From an uncultured Maribacter sp. (GTDB lineage Bacteria; Bacteroidota; Bacteroidia; Flavobacteriales; Flavobacteriaceae): a DNA stretch of 64,000 nt. Position 1 is the stretch's first letter; the number at the start of each line of letters is the position of its first letter. Shown piece after piece: positions 37,607-48,600 of this stretch. A program made the position numbers and the translations under genes. A model generated the notes under the pieces. The model was given only the letters and a program-made list of their open reading frames with translations, was not told where the DNA came from and did not search any database. The stretch is from assembly GCF_947495965.1 (NCBI RefSeq), contig NZ_CANMBB010000001.1:434001-498000 (forward strand). Direction: 5' to 3'.

Positions 37607-37648
37607 ACCATTTGTTTACGTAGTACTTATTTTCATGAAATAACTTTA
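37607..37648 (+). promoter_or_regulatory. Promoter with ACCATTTGTTTA element before the Asp-box protein
   Basis: ACCATTTGTTTA (37607-37618) is identical to the element before GH29 at 18976. The -7-like box TAACTTTA (37641-37648) starts exactly 30 bp after the start of TTTG, the same spacing as at 18980/19010. The gene starts 28 bp after the box. Confidence 0.5.
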
Positions 37649-37675
37649 CGATTATACTAATAGTAAAATATAATC

Positions 37676-40276
37676 ATGTTAAAATTAACATATACTAGTC
37701 TCTTAATTTTGTTAGTTATTTTTCAGTTACAGTGTCAAAATAAAGAAACCTCAACAAGTTCTTTTTTTAAAAAAATAAAAACAGAAAAAACACTTTCCGA
37801 CCCTTCGGTGGAATGGAAAAATTTTGGTCCAGGAATGTCGGGCTATAATGAAGAGTTCTGGTGCCACCCAACAGATGAAAATGTGATGTTCATGGGGCCA
37901 GATATGCACGTTTCTTACGGAACATGGGATAACGGAAAATCATGGCATTCTATTAAAGACTATGATGGCGACGGCAAAGATTTGGAGCGTGTTCTAGACA
38001 TTGTTTTTTCTACTCAAAACCCAGATTTTGGTTTAGCATTAGAACGTAGAGGAAAAATTTTTAAAACTACGGACAGAGGTCGAAGTTGGAACTTAATTTA
38101 TACTATTCCTGGAGCAAATAAATCTAGTTATAATGCACACACCAAAATGGCTATTCATCCAACTAATGATGATATATGGTTTGTAGGAGCTGGAGATTTT
38201 TGGAATGTAAAAAACAACCATCGTTCTAAAGAATTTATTCATGGTAAAAAAAACGATAGAGCAAGTTACGGTTATGTTTTAAAAACTGTTAATCATGGTA
38301 AAACATGGAAAAAAGTAGCTCATAATATTTCCAAAGATTTAGATGTTGCCAGAATTATTGTTAACCCTGCAAAACCAAATAACATATACATTGCTACAAG
38401 TCATGGTTTTTTTGTGAGTAAGGATACTGGAGACACGTGGAATCCTAGCAAAAAAGGATTGCCTAATAATTTACCTAGAGATTTAACATCTTACTACAAC
38501 CCTAAAACTAAAGAGTTTATTTTATACTTGGTAGAACAAACTGTATATGAACCAAACGGAAAAAGTATAACAACAAAAGGTGGGGTTTATAAAAGCATAA
38601 ATGGTGGAGAAAGTTGGGAAAATATAACAGGAAATCTTGGTGTAAATTACAATAAAATTACTGACAAATCTCATAGAAGTAATTACCACAAAATGCTCAG
38701 TTATTGGTTTGGAAAAAACTCAAAAAGTACTTACCCAAAATTTCCAGAAAACACTTATTCCATATTTAATAGAATTGTAGTAAACCCATTAAATAAAGAT
38801 GAGATTTATTTAGTTGCTAATCAGCGTCATGATAAAAGTTTTGGGCCAGGAGATGCCTGGAAAACAGAAGATGGTGGAAAAAGTTGGAAAATATGTGCTC
38901 GCGCAGGAAACTATTGGAACCAAAATAAAGATAAAGCCTATTGGGTAAGTAAAGGTTTTGAAACTGGTGCTAACGTAGAATTTTCTCATGTAGGCATAGC
39001 TAATGCAGAACAAAATGAAACAAGATTTGGAAGTAGAAGTTTAGCAATAAATTCTAAAGGAGAAGTTTTTATTGGTGTACAACAACAAACACAACGATCA
39101 AACGATGGTGGTAAAACTTGGAAACAAGTAGATGATTATGAAACGGAACCAGGTAGTAATACTTGGGTAGGTCGTGGAGATAGTAATTTACCTGGACGTT
39201 TTATGTTGTTAGAAACAGGTATTAAAGATCGTTACTTACTTTGTAGTGGAGAACATGGTTTATGGGAGACTGCCCCATTAGGAAAGTATCCAGATAAAAA
39301 TGCGGTAGCAGTAAAACAAATAGAAGGTCAGGTACACGACCACAGCGGAAATCATGGAGCACATTCAATTTCTACCGTTGCCGTTCATCCAAAAGATCCA
39401 AATACTATTTACATTTTAATGTGGCGTCAAGAACATAGAGGCAAGTTTAGAAGAAGTACTGATGGCGGAAAAACTTGGGAAAATATAGCCACAATTTTTG
39501 AAGCAGATAATGGACCTTGGGAAGATTTAGGATACCAATATTCTTTAACTATTGATCCTGTAAACCCTGAAAATATTTATTTCTGTGCTATTAGAAGACC
39601 AATTCAAGAAGTTGGAGGAGGAAGTAAAGGGAAACTAACCAAAGGTGATTATGGGGTGTATCATTCATCTGATGGAGGTTATACTTGGAACTTAAAAAAT
39701 AATGGCCTGCCAAAGAATGCAAGTGTACGAAGAATTGCAATGCACCCAGATAACCCAAATACATTATACGCTTGTTTAAATAAAAGAGAAAAAAAAGACC
39801 CTTCGGGGTTATACATTTCAACAGATAAAACAAAATCATGGAAAAAGATGAGAATTCCTTCAGAAATTGAAGGTGTTAATAATATTTTCATTGATAGAAA
39901 CACTAAAGACATGTATTTATCTGCGGGTTATAGAGTAGGCTCTATTGAAACAGGTGGAGTTTGGAAAAGCACAAACAATGGTAAATCTTGGAAAAAATTC
40001 TTTAACGCGCCTTACGTATGGCAAACAGAAGTCTCTCCAATAAATCCAAAATTAATTATGGTAAATGTTCCTGCTCAAGTTAGTACTATGTTTAATCAAT
40101 TTAAAAACCCTGGAATTTATTTAACAAAAGACGGAGGAAAAAGTTGGGCCAAGATTAATAAAGGAATAGGACAACCAGATAAAATGGTGGATATAAAATT
40201 TGACCCTTATAATAAAAATATTATTTGGTGCGCCGGATGGGGAAGCGGTTGGTTTAAAGCAACTTTAAATAAATAA
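37676..40276 (+). CDS. Asp-box (BNR) double beta-propeller lipoprotein, GH74/VPS10-like
   Basis: An 866-residue lipoprotein (lipobox Cys20). At least twelve Asp-box motifs of the form S/T-x-D-x-G-K-x-W are visible along its length (TWDNGKSW, TTDRGRSW, SKDTGDTW, SINGGESW, TEDGGKSW, SNDGGKTW, STDGGKTW, SSDGGYTW, STNNGKSW, TKDGGKSW and two variants). That indicates two seven-bladed propellers side by side, as in GH74 xyloglucanases and VPS10-type proteins. IHPTNDD, VNPAKPNNIYIAT and HPKDPNTIYILM between the boxes are the usual companion strands. It may be an enzyme of a GH74-like or lyase type, or a glycan-binding protein. No catalytic pair could be assigned. It opens a new transcription unit. 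Confidence 0.75.
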   Translation: MLKLTYTSLLILLVIFQLQCQNKETSTSSFFKKIKTEKTLSDPSVEWKNFGPGMSGYNEEFWCHPTDENVMFMGPDMHVSYGTWDNGKSWHSIKDYDGDGKDLERVLDIVFSTQNPDFGLALERRGKIFKTTDRGRSWNLIYTIPGANKSSYNAHTKMAIHPTNDDIWFVGAGDFWNVKNNHRSKEFIHGKKNDRASYGYVLKTVNHGKTWKKVAHNISKDLDVARIIVNPAKPNNIYIATSHGFFVSKDTGDTWNPSKKGLPNNLPRDLTSYYNPKTKEFILYLVEQTVYEPNGKSITTKGGVYKSINGGESWENITGNLGVNYNKITDKSHRSNYHKMLSYWFGKNSKSTYPKFPENTYSIFNRIVVNPLNKDEIYLVANQRHDKSFGPGDAWKTEDGGKSWKICARAGNYWNQNKDKAYWVSKGFETGANVEFSHVGIANAEQNETRFGSRSLAINSKGEVFIGVQQQTQRSNDGGKTWKQVDDYETEPGSNTWVGRGDSNLPGRFMLLETGIKDRYLLCSGEHGLWETAPLGKYPDKNAVAVKQIEGQVHDHSGNHGAHSISTVAVHPKDPNTIYILMWRQEHRGKFRRSTDGGKTWENIATIFEADNGPWEDLGYQYSLTIDPVNPENIYFCAIRRPIQEVGGGSKGKLTKGDYGVYHSSDGGYTWNLKNNGLPKNASVRRIAMHPDNPNTLYACLNKREKKDPSGLYISTDKTKSWKKMRIPSEIEGVNNIFIDRNTKDMYLSAGYRVGSIETGGVWKSTNNGKSWKKFFNAPYVWQTEVSPINPKLIMVNVPAQVSTMFNQFKNPGIYLTKDGGKSWAKINKGIGQPDKMVDIKFDPYNKNIIWCAGWGSGWFKATLNK

Positions 40277-40301
40277 TTAAAAAACACTAAAATTTAAATT
40301 A

Positions 40302-41900
40302 ATGAGAATAAATCTAGTTTTAATGGTTTTTGTACTGTCTTTTTTAACAGGGCATGCGCAAAAAAAGCCAAATATAGTACTGCTTTTTGCAGATGATATT
40401 AGTGCCAGAGAATTACCAATTTATGGTTCAACAGTTTGGAGTCCGCCAGAAGGAGGAACAACATCTAACTTAAAATATAAAGCGGAAACACCAGTTTTAG
40501 ATAAAATAGCTAATGACGGTTGTTATATTAAAACTGCATGGGCATCTACCGTTTGCGGTCCAAGTAGAGCTATGATGATGACTGGCCGTTATGCCCATTT
40601 GCATAAATGGTGGCATAACAAAGACAAAGGAAAAGCACCTAACGGAAAAGGAAGTTGGAATTTGTATGATAGTTCTCCACATTCTATTGCTCATGTTGCA
40701 AAAGCTGGAGGGTATGCCACTTTTTGGGCAGGAAAAACGCAAATGAATATTGATGGGTTCCCTTTTGATGAAGGTTGCTTTACTCCTGGCGAAGGCTCTT
40801 ATAACACACCAATACCTACCACAGATTTTAGATTAGAAACAAGAAAAATAAATGGCAAGAAAAAGATTTTTAATGCGGACACCAATAAACCAATTCATAA
40901 AAAAAGTTATGTACAATCTGGTTGGTATTGGAAACCTCATGTACAGTTAATGAATTACCCTAAAACGGAAGAAAAGTTTGTGTGGTGGCCAAATGATGAA
41001 AAATCTAAAAAAAGGTTTGGATTAAAAACTTTTGGTCCAGACATAGAATTGGAATTTACCTTTGATTTTATGGAAAGAAAAGCCAAAGAAGGCAAGCCTT
41101 TTTTCATATACCACACAAGTCATTTAGGTCATGATGCTTGGGATTTTTTAAACCCGAGTACTAAGGGTAAATGGCCAGGGACACCAAAGATTAATTGGGA
41201 TGGCAAAAAATATACACGTACAACACCTAAAGTAACTGGAGATAATGGTGTTTACAATGATTATGGTACTATAACTATAAATGGAATTCACACCCATGTT
41301 AATTATTTAGATTATCAAGTATGGCAATACCTTAACAAATTCAAAGAATTGGGTATTGAAAACAATACTATCTTCATTTTTTGTGCAGATAATGGCACTA
41401 GTGGTTACGGTAAGTCTAGTCCCGTTTCTCAAAAAGGAACACATGTACCACTAATTATTTATGCTCCAGGAATGAACTTAACCAAAAAAGGGATGCAAAA
41501 TGCACTAGTTAATATTGCCGATTTAGTACCTACAATTGCTGAATTTGGTGGTGTTACAATTCCAGATTCATATGAAATTAATGGAGAAAGCTTAGTGCCT
41601 TTTTTAACTACAAATAAACCTAATCACAGAGAATGGGTATATGGATATCATAAAGAAACTACTATTATTCGGGGAGATTTGGTTATGAAAGATGGTAATG
41701 ATGTTTGGTATGATGTAAGTGAGTACCCAAAAGATTTAATTAGTTTTCCAAAAATCAAAGATTGGAACATGGTATCTGCTGCTCATAGAAAAGAGCGTGA
41801 TGTACTAAAAAAAGTTATTCCAAATTTTGATTTACATGCAACAGAGCATGATGCTCCTAAAGGAGGTTATGGTAAAGTAGAAAAGTTACAAGTAAATTAA
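40302..41900 (+). CDS. S1 sulfatase, arylsulfatase-like
   Basis: 532 residues with a Sec signal ending TGHAQ. LFADDISARELPIYG has the metal Asp pair, STVCGPSRAMMMTGRY the formylglycine Cys85, and CADNGTSGYGKSS the second metal site; the active site is complete. It carries insertions relative to simple arylsulfatases (WSPPEGGTTSNLKYK after the metal motif, and a long segment around PGEGSYNTPIPTTDF), pointing to a distinct subfamily that I cannot name. It starts 26 bp after the propeller gene and is probably co-transcribed. Confidence 0.88.
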   Translation: MRINLVLMVFVLSFLTGHAQKKPNIVLLFADDISARELPIYGSTVWSPPEGGTTSNLKYKAETPVLDKIANDGCYIKTAWASTVCGPSRAMMMTGRYAHLHKWWHNKDKGKAPNGKGSWNLYDSSPHSIAHVAKAGGYATFWAGKTQMNIDGFPFDEGCFTPGEGSYNTPIPTTDFRLETRKINGKKKIFNADTNKPIHKKSYVQSGWYWKPHVQLMNYPKTEEKFVWWPNDEKSKKRFGLKTFGPDIELEFTFDFMERKAKEGKPFFIYHTSHLGHDAWDFLNPSTKGKWPGTPKINWDGKKYTRTTPKVTGDNGVYNDYGTITINGIHTHVNYLDYQVWQYLNKFKELGIENNTIFIFCADNGTSGYGKSSPVSQKGTHVPLIIYAPGMNLTKKGMQNALVNIADLVPTIAEFGGVTIPDSYEINGESLVPFLTTNKPNHREWVYGYHKETTIIRGDLVMKDGNDVWYDVSEYPKDLISFPKIKDWNMVSAAHRKERDVLKKVIPNFDLHATEHDAPKGGYGKVEKLQVN

Positions 41901-41944
41901 AAGAACTTTCAAAATAATAGAAAATCTAAACTAAAATAAAGACT

Positions 41945-43780
41945 ATGCGTTCACATAAAATATATATTTTAATACTTCTATCATTCCTTTATGGAAAAGC
42001 TACATTAATAGCACAACAACAACCAAATGTTCTATGGGTGTTAACAGATGACCATCGTTATGATGCTATTCGTTCCTTTAACAAAATGCTTACTAATAAT
42101 GAAATGAGTGGTTTAGGTTATGTTGAATCTCCAAATATTGACCGTTTAACCAAAATGGGAACAACTTTTTTAAACACCTACTCTCAGGCTCAAGGTTGTG
42201 CTCCATCTCGCGCTTCTATACATTACGGGCGTTACCCTTTCCGATCTGGTGTTTATGAATTTGAGTATCATAATAATAACACAGAAAACTCATATCCCCA
42301 TTTACCTCAACAAATGGAAAAACTAGGTTACCAAACAGTTCATATTGGAAAATTAGGAGTTAGGTTAAGAACTATTAAAAATGGTAAAGCTGTTGACCCC
42401 AAAATGTATCAAACAGATATTAGTGCAAAAATTCTTGCAAATGAAGGCCTTGCAGAATGGGGTAAAATTTCTTTACTCAAAGAAATTGATGGGCAAAAAT
42501 TAGCGAAACCTTTTAGAAACATTAAATACTTAAAAACTGAAGATGGAAAATTTCATTACTTCACAAAAGAATTGGAAGAGCAAAATCCGCAATTCGCAGG
42601 CATGGCAAAAAATATATATGAAAAGTTAGATTTACTGCGTAAGCATACCCCAAAAAAACCAGAAACGGAATTTAGTGATGGTATTTTAGGAGGCATAAGC
42701 CCAAGACCTGCTGGAAAAACACGTGACGGATACTATACTTCTTCTTTTATAAAATTCTTAGAAAATGAAAACAACACCTTTACATTAGGAACAAAAACAT
42801 TTGATGGAATTGACACTTCTAAACCTTTATTTTGTCATATTGGCTATGATTTTCCACATACACCAGTTTTACCTCCAAAAGAATATAGGGAACGTTTTAA
42901 AAAACATAAATATAAAATACCTGAAATGACAAAAGAGGAATGGGCTAAAATGCCAGCTCAACTTAAAAAACAGGTAAATAATTCTTATTCTAATGATTTT
43001 ACTGATGCGCAAAAATTAAAAATGATTCAGGATTATTATGCCTTTTGTGCTTACGGAGATGCTCTGGTAGGAGAATCTATTAATGCTTTTATTAACTATA
43101 GTAAAAGTAAAAAACAACCTTGGTTAGTTGTTTATGTTAACGGAGATCACGGTTGGAAATTAAATGAACACGGTGCATATTCAAAATTTACTCCTTGGGA
43201 TATTGATGCACACAATCCAATTGTTGTAGTATCATCAGACAAAAAAGCATTTCCAGAAGGAAAAGTTATTACAGATTATACAGAATTTGTAGACATTGCG
43301 CCTACTATTTTAAATGCTGCAGGAGCAAATATTAATACCAAGAAATTTAGTTACTTAGATGGGTTAGATTTAGCAAATGTAGTATCTGGGAAAGCACCTA
43401 AAAGAGACTACGTAATAGGAGAAAGCCATGCAGTAACTGGCCCCCGTGCATTTATTAGAACTAAAGACTATGCCTTCTCAATGCAAACACGTCCAAATAA
43501 AAAAAGAGGTGTAAATATGTTATGGGCTCAAAACGCTTCATACAAAGAGTTAGATCCAGCATTGTATGATATGAATAAGGACCCTAATGAAAAAGAGAAC
43601 TTAGCTTTTGATAAAAACTACAAAAAAGTTGTAGAAAAAATGAAGGCAAAATTGATAAACATTGTTCTAGGAGATAATAGAGCCGAGGTTCTTTGGGGTA
43701 AAGGAACAAAAGTAACTGGAATAAAAATAATTAAAAGTAATTTTGCACCTGGTGCTCATGATTATAAATTAAAACTCTAA
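41945..43780 (+). CDS. S1 sulfatase, large variant
   Basis: At 611 residues this is the longest single-domain sulfatase here, with a Sec signal ending TLIAQ. LTDDHRYDAIRSFN has the metal Asp pair, AQGCAPSRASIHYGRYPFRSG the formylglycine Cys85, and VNGDHGWKLNEHGAYSKFTPWD the second metal site. The long central part (about 150-290, rich in Lys, with KLRKH and ILGGISPRPAGKTRDGYY) is inserted before the conserved GYDFPHTPVLPPKEY strand. It may shape a pocket for a longer oligosaccharide. The maturation motif is intact. It lies between another sulfatase and GH117 copy 3. Confidence 0.88.
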   Translation: MRSHKIYILILLSFLYGKATLIAQQQPNVLWVLTDDHRYDAIRSFNKMLTNNEMSGLGYVESPNIDRLTKMGTTFLNTYSQAQGCAPSRASIHYGRYPFRSGVYEFEYHNNNTENSYPHLPQQMEKLGYQTVHIGKLGVRLRTIKNGKAVDPKMYQTDISAKILANEGLAEWGKISLLKEIDGQKLAKPFRNIKYLKTEDGKFHYFTKELEEQNPQFAGMAKNIYEKLDLLRKHTPKKPETEFSDGILGGISPRPAGKTRDGYYTSSFIKFLENENNTFTLGTKTFDGIDTSKPLFCHIGYDFPHTPVLPPKEYRERFKKHKYKIPEMTKEEWAKMPAQLKKQVNNSYSNDFTDAQKLKMIQDYYAFCAYGDALVGESINAFINYSKSKKQPWLVVYVNGDHGWKLNEHGAYSKFTPWDIDAHNPIVVVSSDKKAFPEGKVITDYTEFVDIAPTILNAAGANINTKKFSYLDGLDLANVVSGKAPKRDYVIGESHAVTGPRAFIRTKDYAFSMQTRPNKKRGVNMLWAQNASYKELDPALYDMNKDPNEKENLAFDKNYKKVVEKMKAKLINIVLGDNRAEVLWGKGTKVTGIKIIKSNFAPGAHDYKLKL

Positions 43781-43810
43781 AAACTACCCCACTATTAAAT
43801 AATATAAAAA

Positions 43811-45127
43811 ATGCAACTAAAAAACACTCTTTTAAGAACATTATATTTTACACTAATTGGATGTACAATAGTATCCTGTTCAGAACAACCAAAACAGGAA
43901 TCAAAACAAAAACCTATAGCAAATCAAGAAAATACAGGTAAATTTCCTTATATAATTCCAAAGGAAAAGCCAAATTTTAAATTAAGTGCTGCTATAGAAA
44001 GAACATATAATAATTATAAAACAGCCAGACCAGATAGTAATGAGCTGTATACGCAATTTAAATATACAGAACTAAAAGGGTTTGATTATAATGGTAATGA
44101 CGGAACTATTTCTCGAAGAGATCCTTCAAAAGTAATTTTTGAAAACGGAAAATATTACGTTTGGTATACACATAGAGATACAAAAACAGCTCCCGTTGGC
44201 GGAAAGAATGCTCATTTATCTACAGATGAAATTCCTTCTGCAGATTGGGATTTAGCCGATATTTTTTATGCTACATCAAAAGATGGTTTTACTTGGAAAG
44301 AAGAAGGCGTTGCTGTACCAAGACCGCCTAAACCTGAGGTAGGTTGGCGTTCCGTAACTACAACAGATATTCTTAAATGGAAAGGAAAATATTATTTATA
44401 CTATCAAGGTTTTAGTGAAGCAAGTGGAAAAAGTGGTGGAGATAATTGCCCTGTAGCAGTTTCCTACGCAGATTCTCCAGATGGCCCATGGACTGCAGCA
44501 AATAAAATTGTTATTCCAAATGGTAACGAAGGAGAATGGGACCAATACTCTATTCATGACCCTTACCCTCTTGTTCATAACGGTAAAATATACCTCTACT
44601 ATAAATCTGACTTTGACCGTAACCCAAATTTAAGTCGTATGCATGGGCTTGCTATTGCAGATAACCCATTAGGCCCCTTTAAAAAACACCCTTTAAACCC
44701 TATCATGAACTCTGGTCATGAAACTACTTTGTTTCCATTTAAAGAAGGGGTTGCTGCTTTAGCAATAAGAGATGGGGTAGAACATAACACTATACAATAT
44801 GCTAAAGATTGGGTAAATTTTGAGATTGCATCTGTAGTTACATTAATGCCAAATGCCGGAGGACCTTTTATTCCAGATGCATTTACAAATACTACTAATG
44901 GTAGAGGAATTACTTGGGGAATATCTCATTTTACAAATGCGGCTGGAAATTATAAAAAAAACCACGGGATTTTAGCTCGTTTTGATTGCGATTTAAGTCT
45001 AGATGTTCATGATGAGCAAATGAAAAAATCGTATATTAATTACAACCCAGAATTTCATTATAAACACGGCTTAAGTAAAGAGCAAAAAAAACGTATTGAT
45101 GAAGAAAATAAAAAATTAATAGAATAA
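43811..45127 (+). CDS. GH117 family glycosidase, copy 3
   Basis: A 438-residue lipoprotein (lipobox Cys23). The GH117 motifs are SRRDPSKVIFENGKYYVWYT (Asp104), IHDPYPLVHNGKIYLYYK and NSGHETTLFPFKEG, giving the Asp/Asp/His catalytic set by analogy. By eye it is the near twin of copy 2 at 12531 across the whole propeller. The main differences are near RNPNLSRMHGLAIADNP and ASGKSGGDNCPV. It is the last gene before a very strong terminator and the one nearest to SusCD. It probably removes the same terminal sugar as copy 2 but with different tolerance of sulfate. Confidence 0.88.
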   Translation: MQLKNTLLRTLYFTLIGCTIVSCSEQPKQESKQKPIANQENTGKFPYIIPKEKPNFKLSAAIERTYNNYKTARPDSNELYTQFKYTELKGFDYNGNDGTISRRDPSKVIFENGKYYVWYTHRDTKTAPVGGKNAHLSTDEIPSADWDLADIFYATSKDGFTWKEEGVAVPRPPKPEVGWRSVTTTDILKWKGKYYLYYQGFSEASGKSGGDNCPVAVSYADSPDGPWTAANKIVIPNGNEGEWDQYSIHDPYPLVHNGKIYLYYKSDFDRNPNLSRMHGLAIADNPLGPFKKHPLNPIMNSGHETTLFPFKEGVAALAIRDGVEHNTIQYAKDWVNFEIASVVTLMPNAGGPFIPDAFTNTTNGRGITWGISHFTNAAGNYKKNHGILARFDCDLSLDVHDEQMKKSYINYNPEFHYKHGLSKEQKKRIDEENKKLIE

Positions 45128-45150
45128 GTAACATTCTTAATCCTTGATTT

Positions 45151-45202
45151 AAAAAATCAGAGCATTGAGTATTAAAATACTCAATGCTCTGATTTTTTTT
45201 TT
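45151..45202 (+). terminator. Very strong rho-independent terminator upstream of SusCD
   Basis: A perfect 23-bp inverted repeat (45151-45173 with 45176-45198) around AA, starting with an A-run and ending in ten T residues, 23 bp after the GH117 stop. It isolates the SusCD unit from the upstream operon. Confidence 0.93.
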
Positions 45203-45425
45203 ATACAATCTAGTAAAGAAACAACCATTTTAAATGCTCATGCCATTGAATTTTTTCAGAACGAAGAAGGACCATGATATATTTCAAGTATAGTATGGCC
45301 TATGGTCTGAGTATATGTACGTTAGAATGGGCTAAAAAGGAATAAAAAACACCTTTCAAATTGAAATTAATTTTTTATTAAAAACCTATTCCTTAGAAAT
45401 AAAACCTTCACTTTTTTAACCAAAA

Positions 45426-45643
45426 ACCATTTGTTTTCATCATTTTTTAAATTATAAATACATAATATACACCCTAAAAACCCTTATTATCACAATAAAT
45501 ACGATGTAAAATTAAGAATTCTTCATAAATATTTGTTTTTCAAAAAAATTCCCTCAGAAACCATATGTTATCCATTTTTAAATATCTGTTTCCCAAAACC
45601 AATAATATCAAAAATATATTTGTCATACAACATACAAATTGTT
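45426..45643 (+). promoter_or_regulatory. susC promoter and regulatory region
   Basis: The 535-bp gap 45128-45662 contains no gene. After the terminator it holds ACCATTTGTTTT (45426), ACCATATGTTAT (45560), a perfect -7 box TATATTTG (45615-45622) with TCTGTTT starting 30 bp before it, and immediately after the box two head-to-tail CATACAA half-sites (45624-45637). These end in CATACAAATT, the reverse complement of AATTTGTATG before the gntR gene. ATTTGT and ACAAAT at 45618 and 45634 form an inverted repeat. This placement over the start region suits repression by the FadR-type protein. Confidence 0.6.
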
Positions 45644-45662
45644 TAACTAACTTAAACTCGAA

Positions 45663-48600
45663 ATGCTTATGAAATTAGTAAAGTTTATTAAAAAGAAATG
45701 CCAACCGCGCACTTTTCTACTTGCGTTGTTTTGGATTGCAGGCTCTTCACTGGGTCTTGCACAAGATGCCACTTTAAGTGGTGTAGTAAAAGACAACACA
45801 GGGCAACCATTACCAGGTGCTAATGTTCTTGTAAAAGGTACTACCAACGGAACACAAACAGATTTTGATGGTAATTTTACCCTTAACGCTCCTAGTAATG
45901 GAACAATATCAGTAAGTTACATAGGTTTTGTAACCCAAGAAATTGCAATTAACAACCAATCTAGTATTACAGTAACTCTTGCAGAAGATGCTAGCCAATT
46001 AGATGAGGTTGTTGTTATTGGTTATGGTTCTCAAAAGAAATCAGATTTAACCGGTGCAGTGGCTACAGTAGGTTCTAAGGATATTGAAAAATATACTTAT
46101 AATGATGCTTCGCAAGCATTACAAGGTAGAATGGCCGGTGTAAATGTACAAGCACAAGGTGGTGCTCCAGGAGCTGGTTCTGTAATTACTATTAGGGGTA
46201 CTGGAACATTTAGTAACAATGGCCCGTTATATGTAATTGATGGGATGATTACTGGTAGCATGAATACTGTTAACCCTGGTGACATTGCTAGTGTTTCTGT
46301 ATTAAAAGATGCTTCGGCAACTGCAATATATGGTTCTAGAGCAGCTAATGGTGTAGTAATAATAACTACCAAAAAAGGAAAAAAAGGAAAAGTTAGTATT
46401 GATTTAGATACTAGTTACGGATACCAAAAAGCTATTAACCAAATAGACTGGGCAGATGCTACACAATACGCTGCAATAGTTAATAGAGCAAATGATGCAG
46501 ATGGTGTTCCAAGATACCCAGCAAATGATACAGAATTTGACCCAAACTATAGCAGTAATTTATACGATGATTCATTTAGAACTGCATCTATAAGTAATAC
46601 AAACCTTAGAGTTTCTGGAGGTGGTGAAAATAGTGTTTATAGTCTTTCTTTAAATCAATTTGACCAAGATGGTGTTATTAAGTATTCAGATTTTAAAAGA
46701 ACTACCGTAAGAGCTAATTTTGGATTAGATAAAGGAAAGTTTAATTTACAAAGTACAATTGGGTTAACAAGAACAGTAGATAACCCAAACCCATACTTTA
46801 ATAAAGAAAGAAACTTATTACCAACTATTAGACTAAGAAATGATGCTGGAGAATGGAGTGCAGATGATAGAGCAGACAGAGGTATTACAACTGCCTATGG
46901 TGCTTTTTATGGCCCTGGTACAATAGCAAATGAATTAGCTATAGCAGCTTTAGAGGATAGAACTAATACGTTAAATACTGTTATTGGTAATGTATCTGGT
47001 TCTTATGAATTATTTGATGGATTAACATATAAGTTAAACTTAGGTATGGAATCCTCTTCAAGAAATAACTATACTTTTAGTCCAGATGAACAAGTAATTT
47101 ACAATGGCTCTAATAAAGCAACATCAGAATTAAGAGAAACAAATACAAACCGTTTAAATACTTTAGTAGAACACACTCTTAACTACAAGAAATCTTTTAA
47201 TAAACATAATGTAGATGTATTAGCTGGTTTTACAGATCAAAAAAATAATTCTAGATCTTTAGGTATTGTTGCTCTTAATGCAATTAATAATATTAGTGTA
47301 GCCGGTGCATTTAGTTCTGAAAATTTACAAAGTGCTCCTTCACAAGATATTACTTCTACTATTCAATCTTATTTTGGTAGATTAAATTATACATTTGATG
47401 ATAGGTATTTATTAACGGCAAGTTTACGTCGTGATGGTTCTTCTTTGTTTAAAGAAGATTTAAGATGGGGTACTTTCCCTTCTATGGCAATAGGTTGGAA
47501 TATTAGTAACGAACCATTTTTAGAAGATTTTGATGCTGTATCTAACATTAAACTAAGAGCAGGTTATGGAGAAATAGGATCTAATAATGTAAATCCTTAT
47601 GCTATAGATCCTTCTATAAACCTTTTTAGCACATATATTTTAGGGGACACACAAACCAGACAATCTGGTTATGCGGTAACAAGAGGTGTAAATAGGAATA
47701 TTTTTTGGGAGACTACTAAAACTACTAATATTGGTTTAGAATTTACTACTCTAAATAATAAGTTAAATGTAACTATGGATTATTTTATAAAAAAATCCGA
47801 AGACATTTTAGTAGACATTCAATTACCACTTTATTCTGGATTTGCAAATACAATCCCTTTTAATAGAGGAAATATAGAAAATAAAGGTTTTGAATTCTTA
47901 GCAACCTATGCGGATCAAATAGGAGATTTAAACTTTAACGTAACAGCTAACTTTTCTACCTTAGACAATGTAGTAACTTCTTTAGGAGGGCAAGCCCCTA
48001 TAGTTGGTGGTGGTTTTACTTCTAATGGTTTACGAGGTACAAGAACTGATATTGGACAGCCCATTGGTTCTTTTTATGGTTATGTAACAGACGGTATTTA
48101 CCAAACAGATGCAGAAGCTACCGCTGCTAATGACCAAGAAGGTAACCCTAGAGCTGGTGACCTGAAGTTTAAAGATTTTAACGGAGACGGCGTAGATCCT
48201 GATGATAGAAGATACCTTGGCTCATCGATTCCTAATTTTGAGTACGGATTTAACCTAACGGCAGACTATAAAGGTTTAGATTTAAGTTTATTTTTTAATG
48301 GTGTCGCGGGTAATAAAATTCTTAATTCTACTATATATAGAGGATATTTTGATTTTAATGGTAACTATTTAGCAGATGCTGCAAATGCATGGACACCAAC
48401 TAATACGAACACTAGTGTTCCTAGAAATACACAAGTTGACCCTGGGTTTAACCGTAGAATGTCTGACTTTTATTTAGAAAGTGGAGCATATTTTCGTTTA
48501 AGAAATGCACAAATAGGATATACACTTCCTGATAATGTATTAGAAAAAATAAGAATCCCTAAAGTAAGATTATACGTTTCTGCAACAAACTTATTTACTA

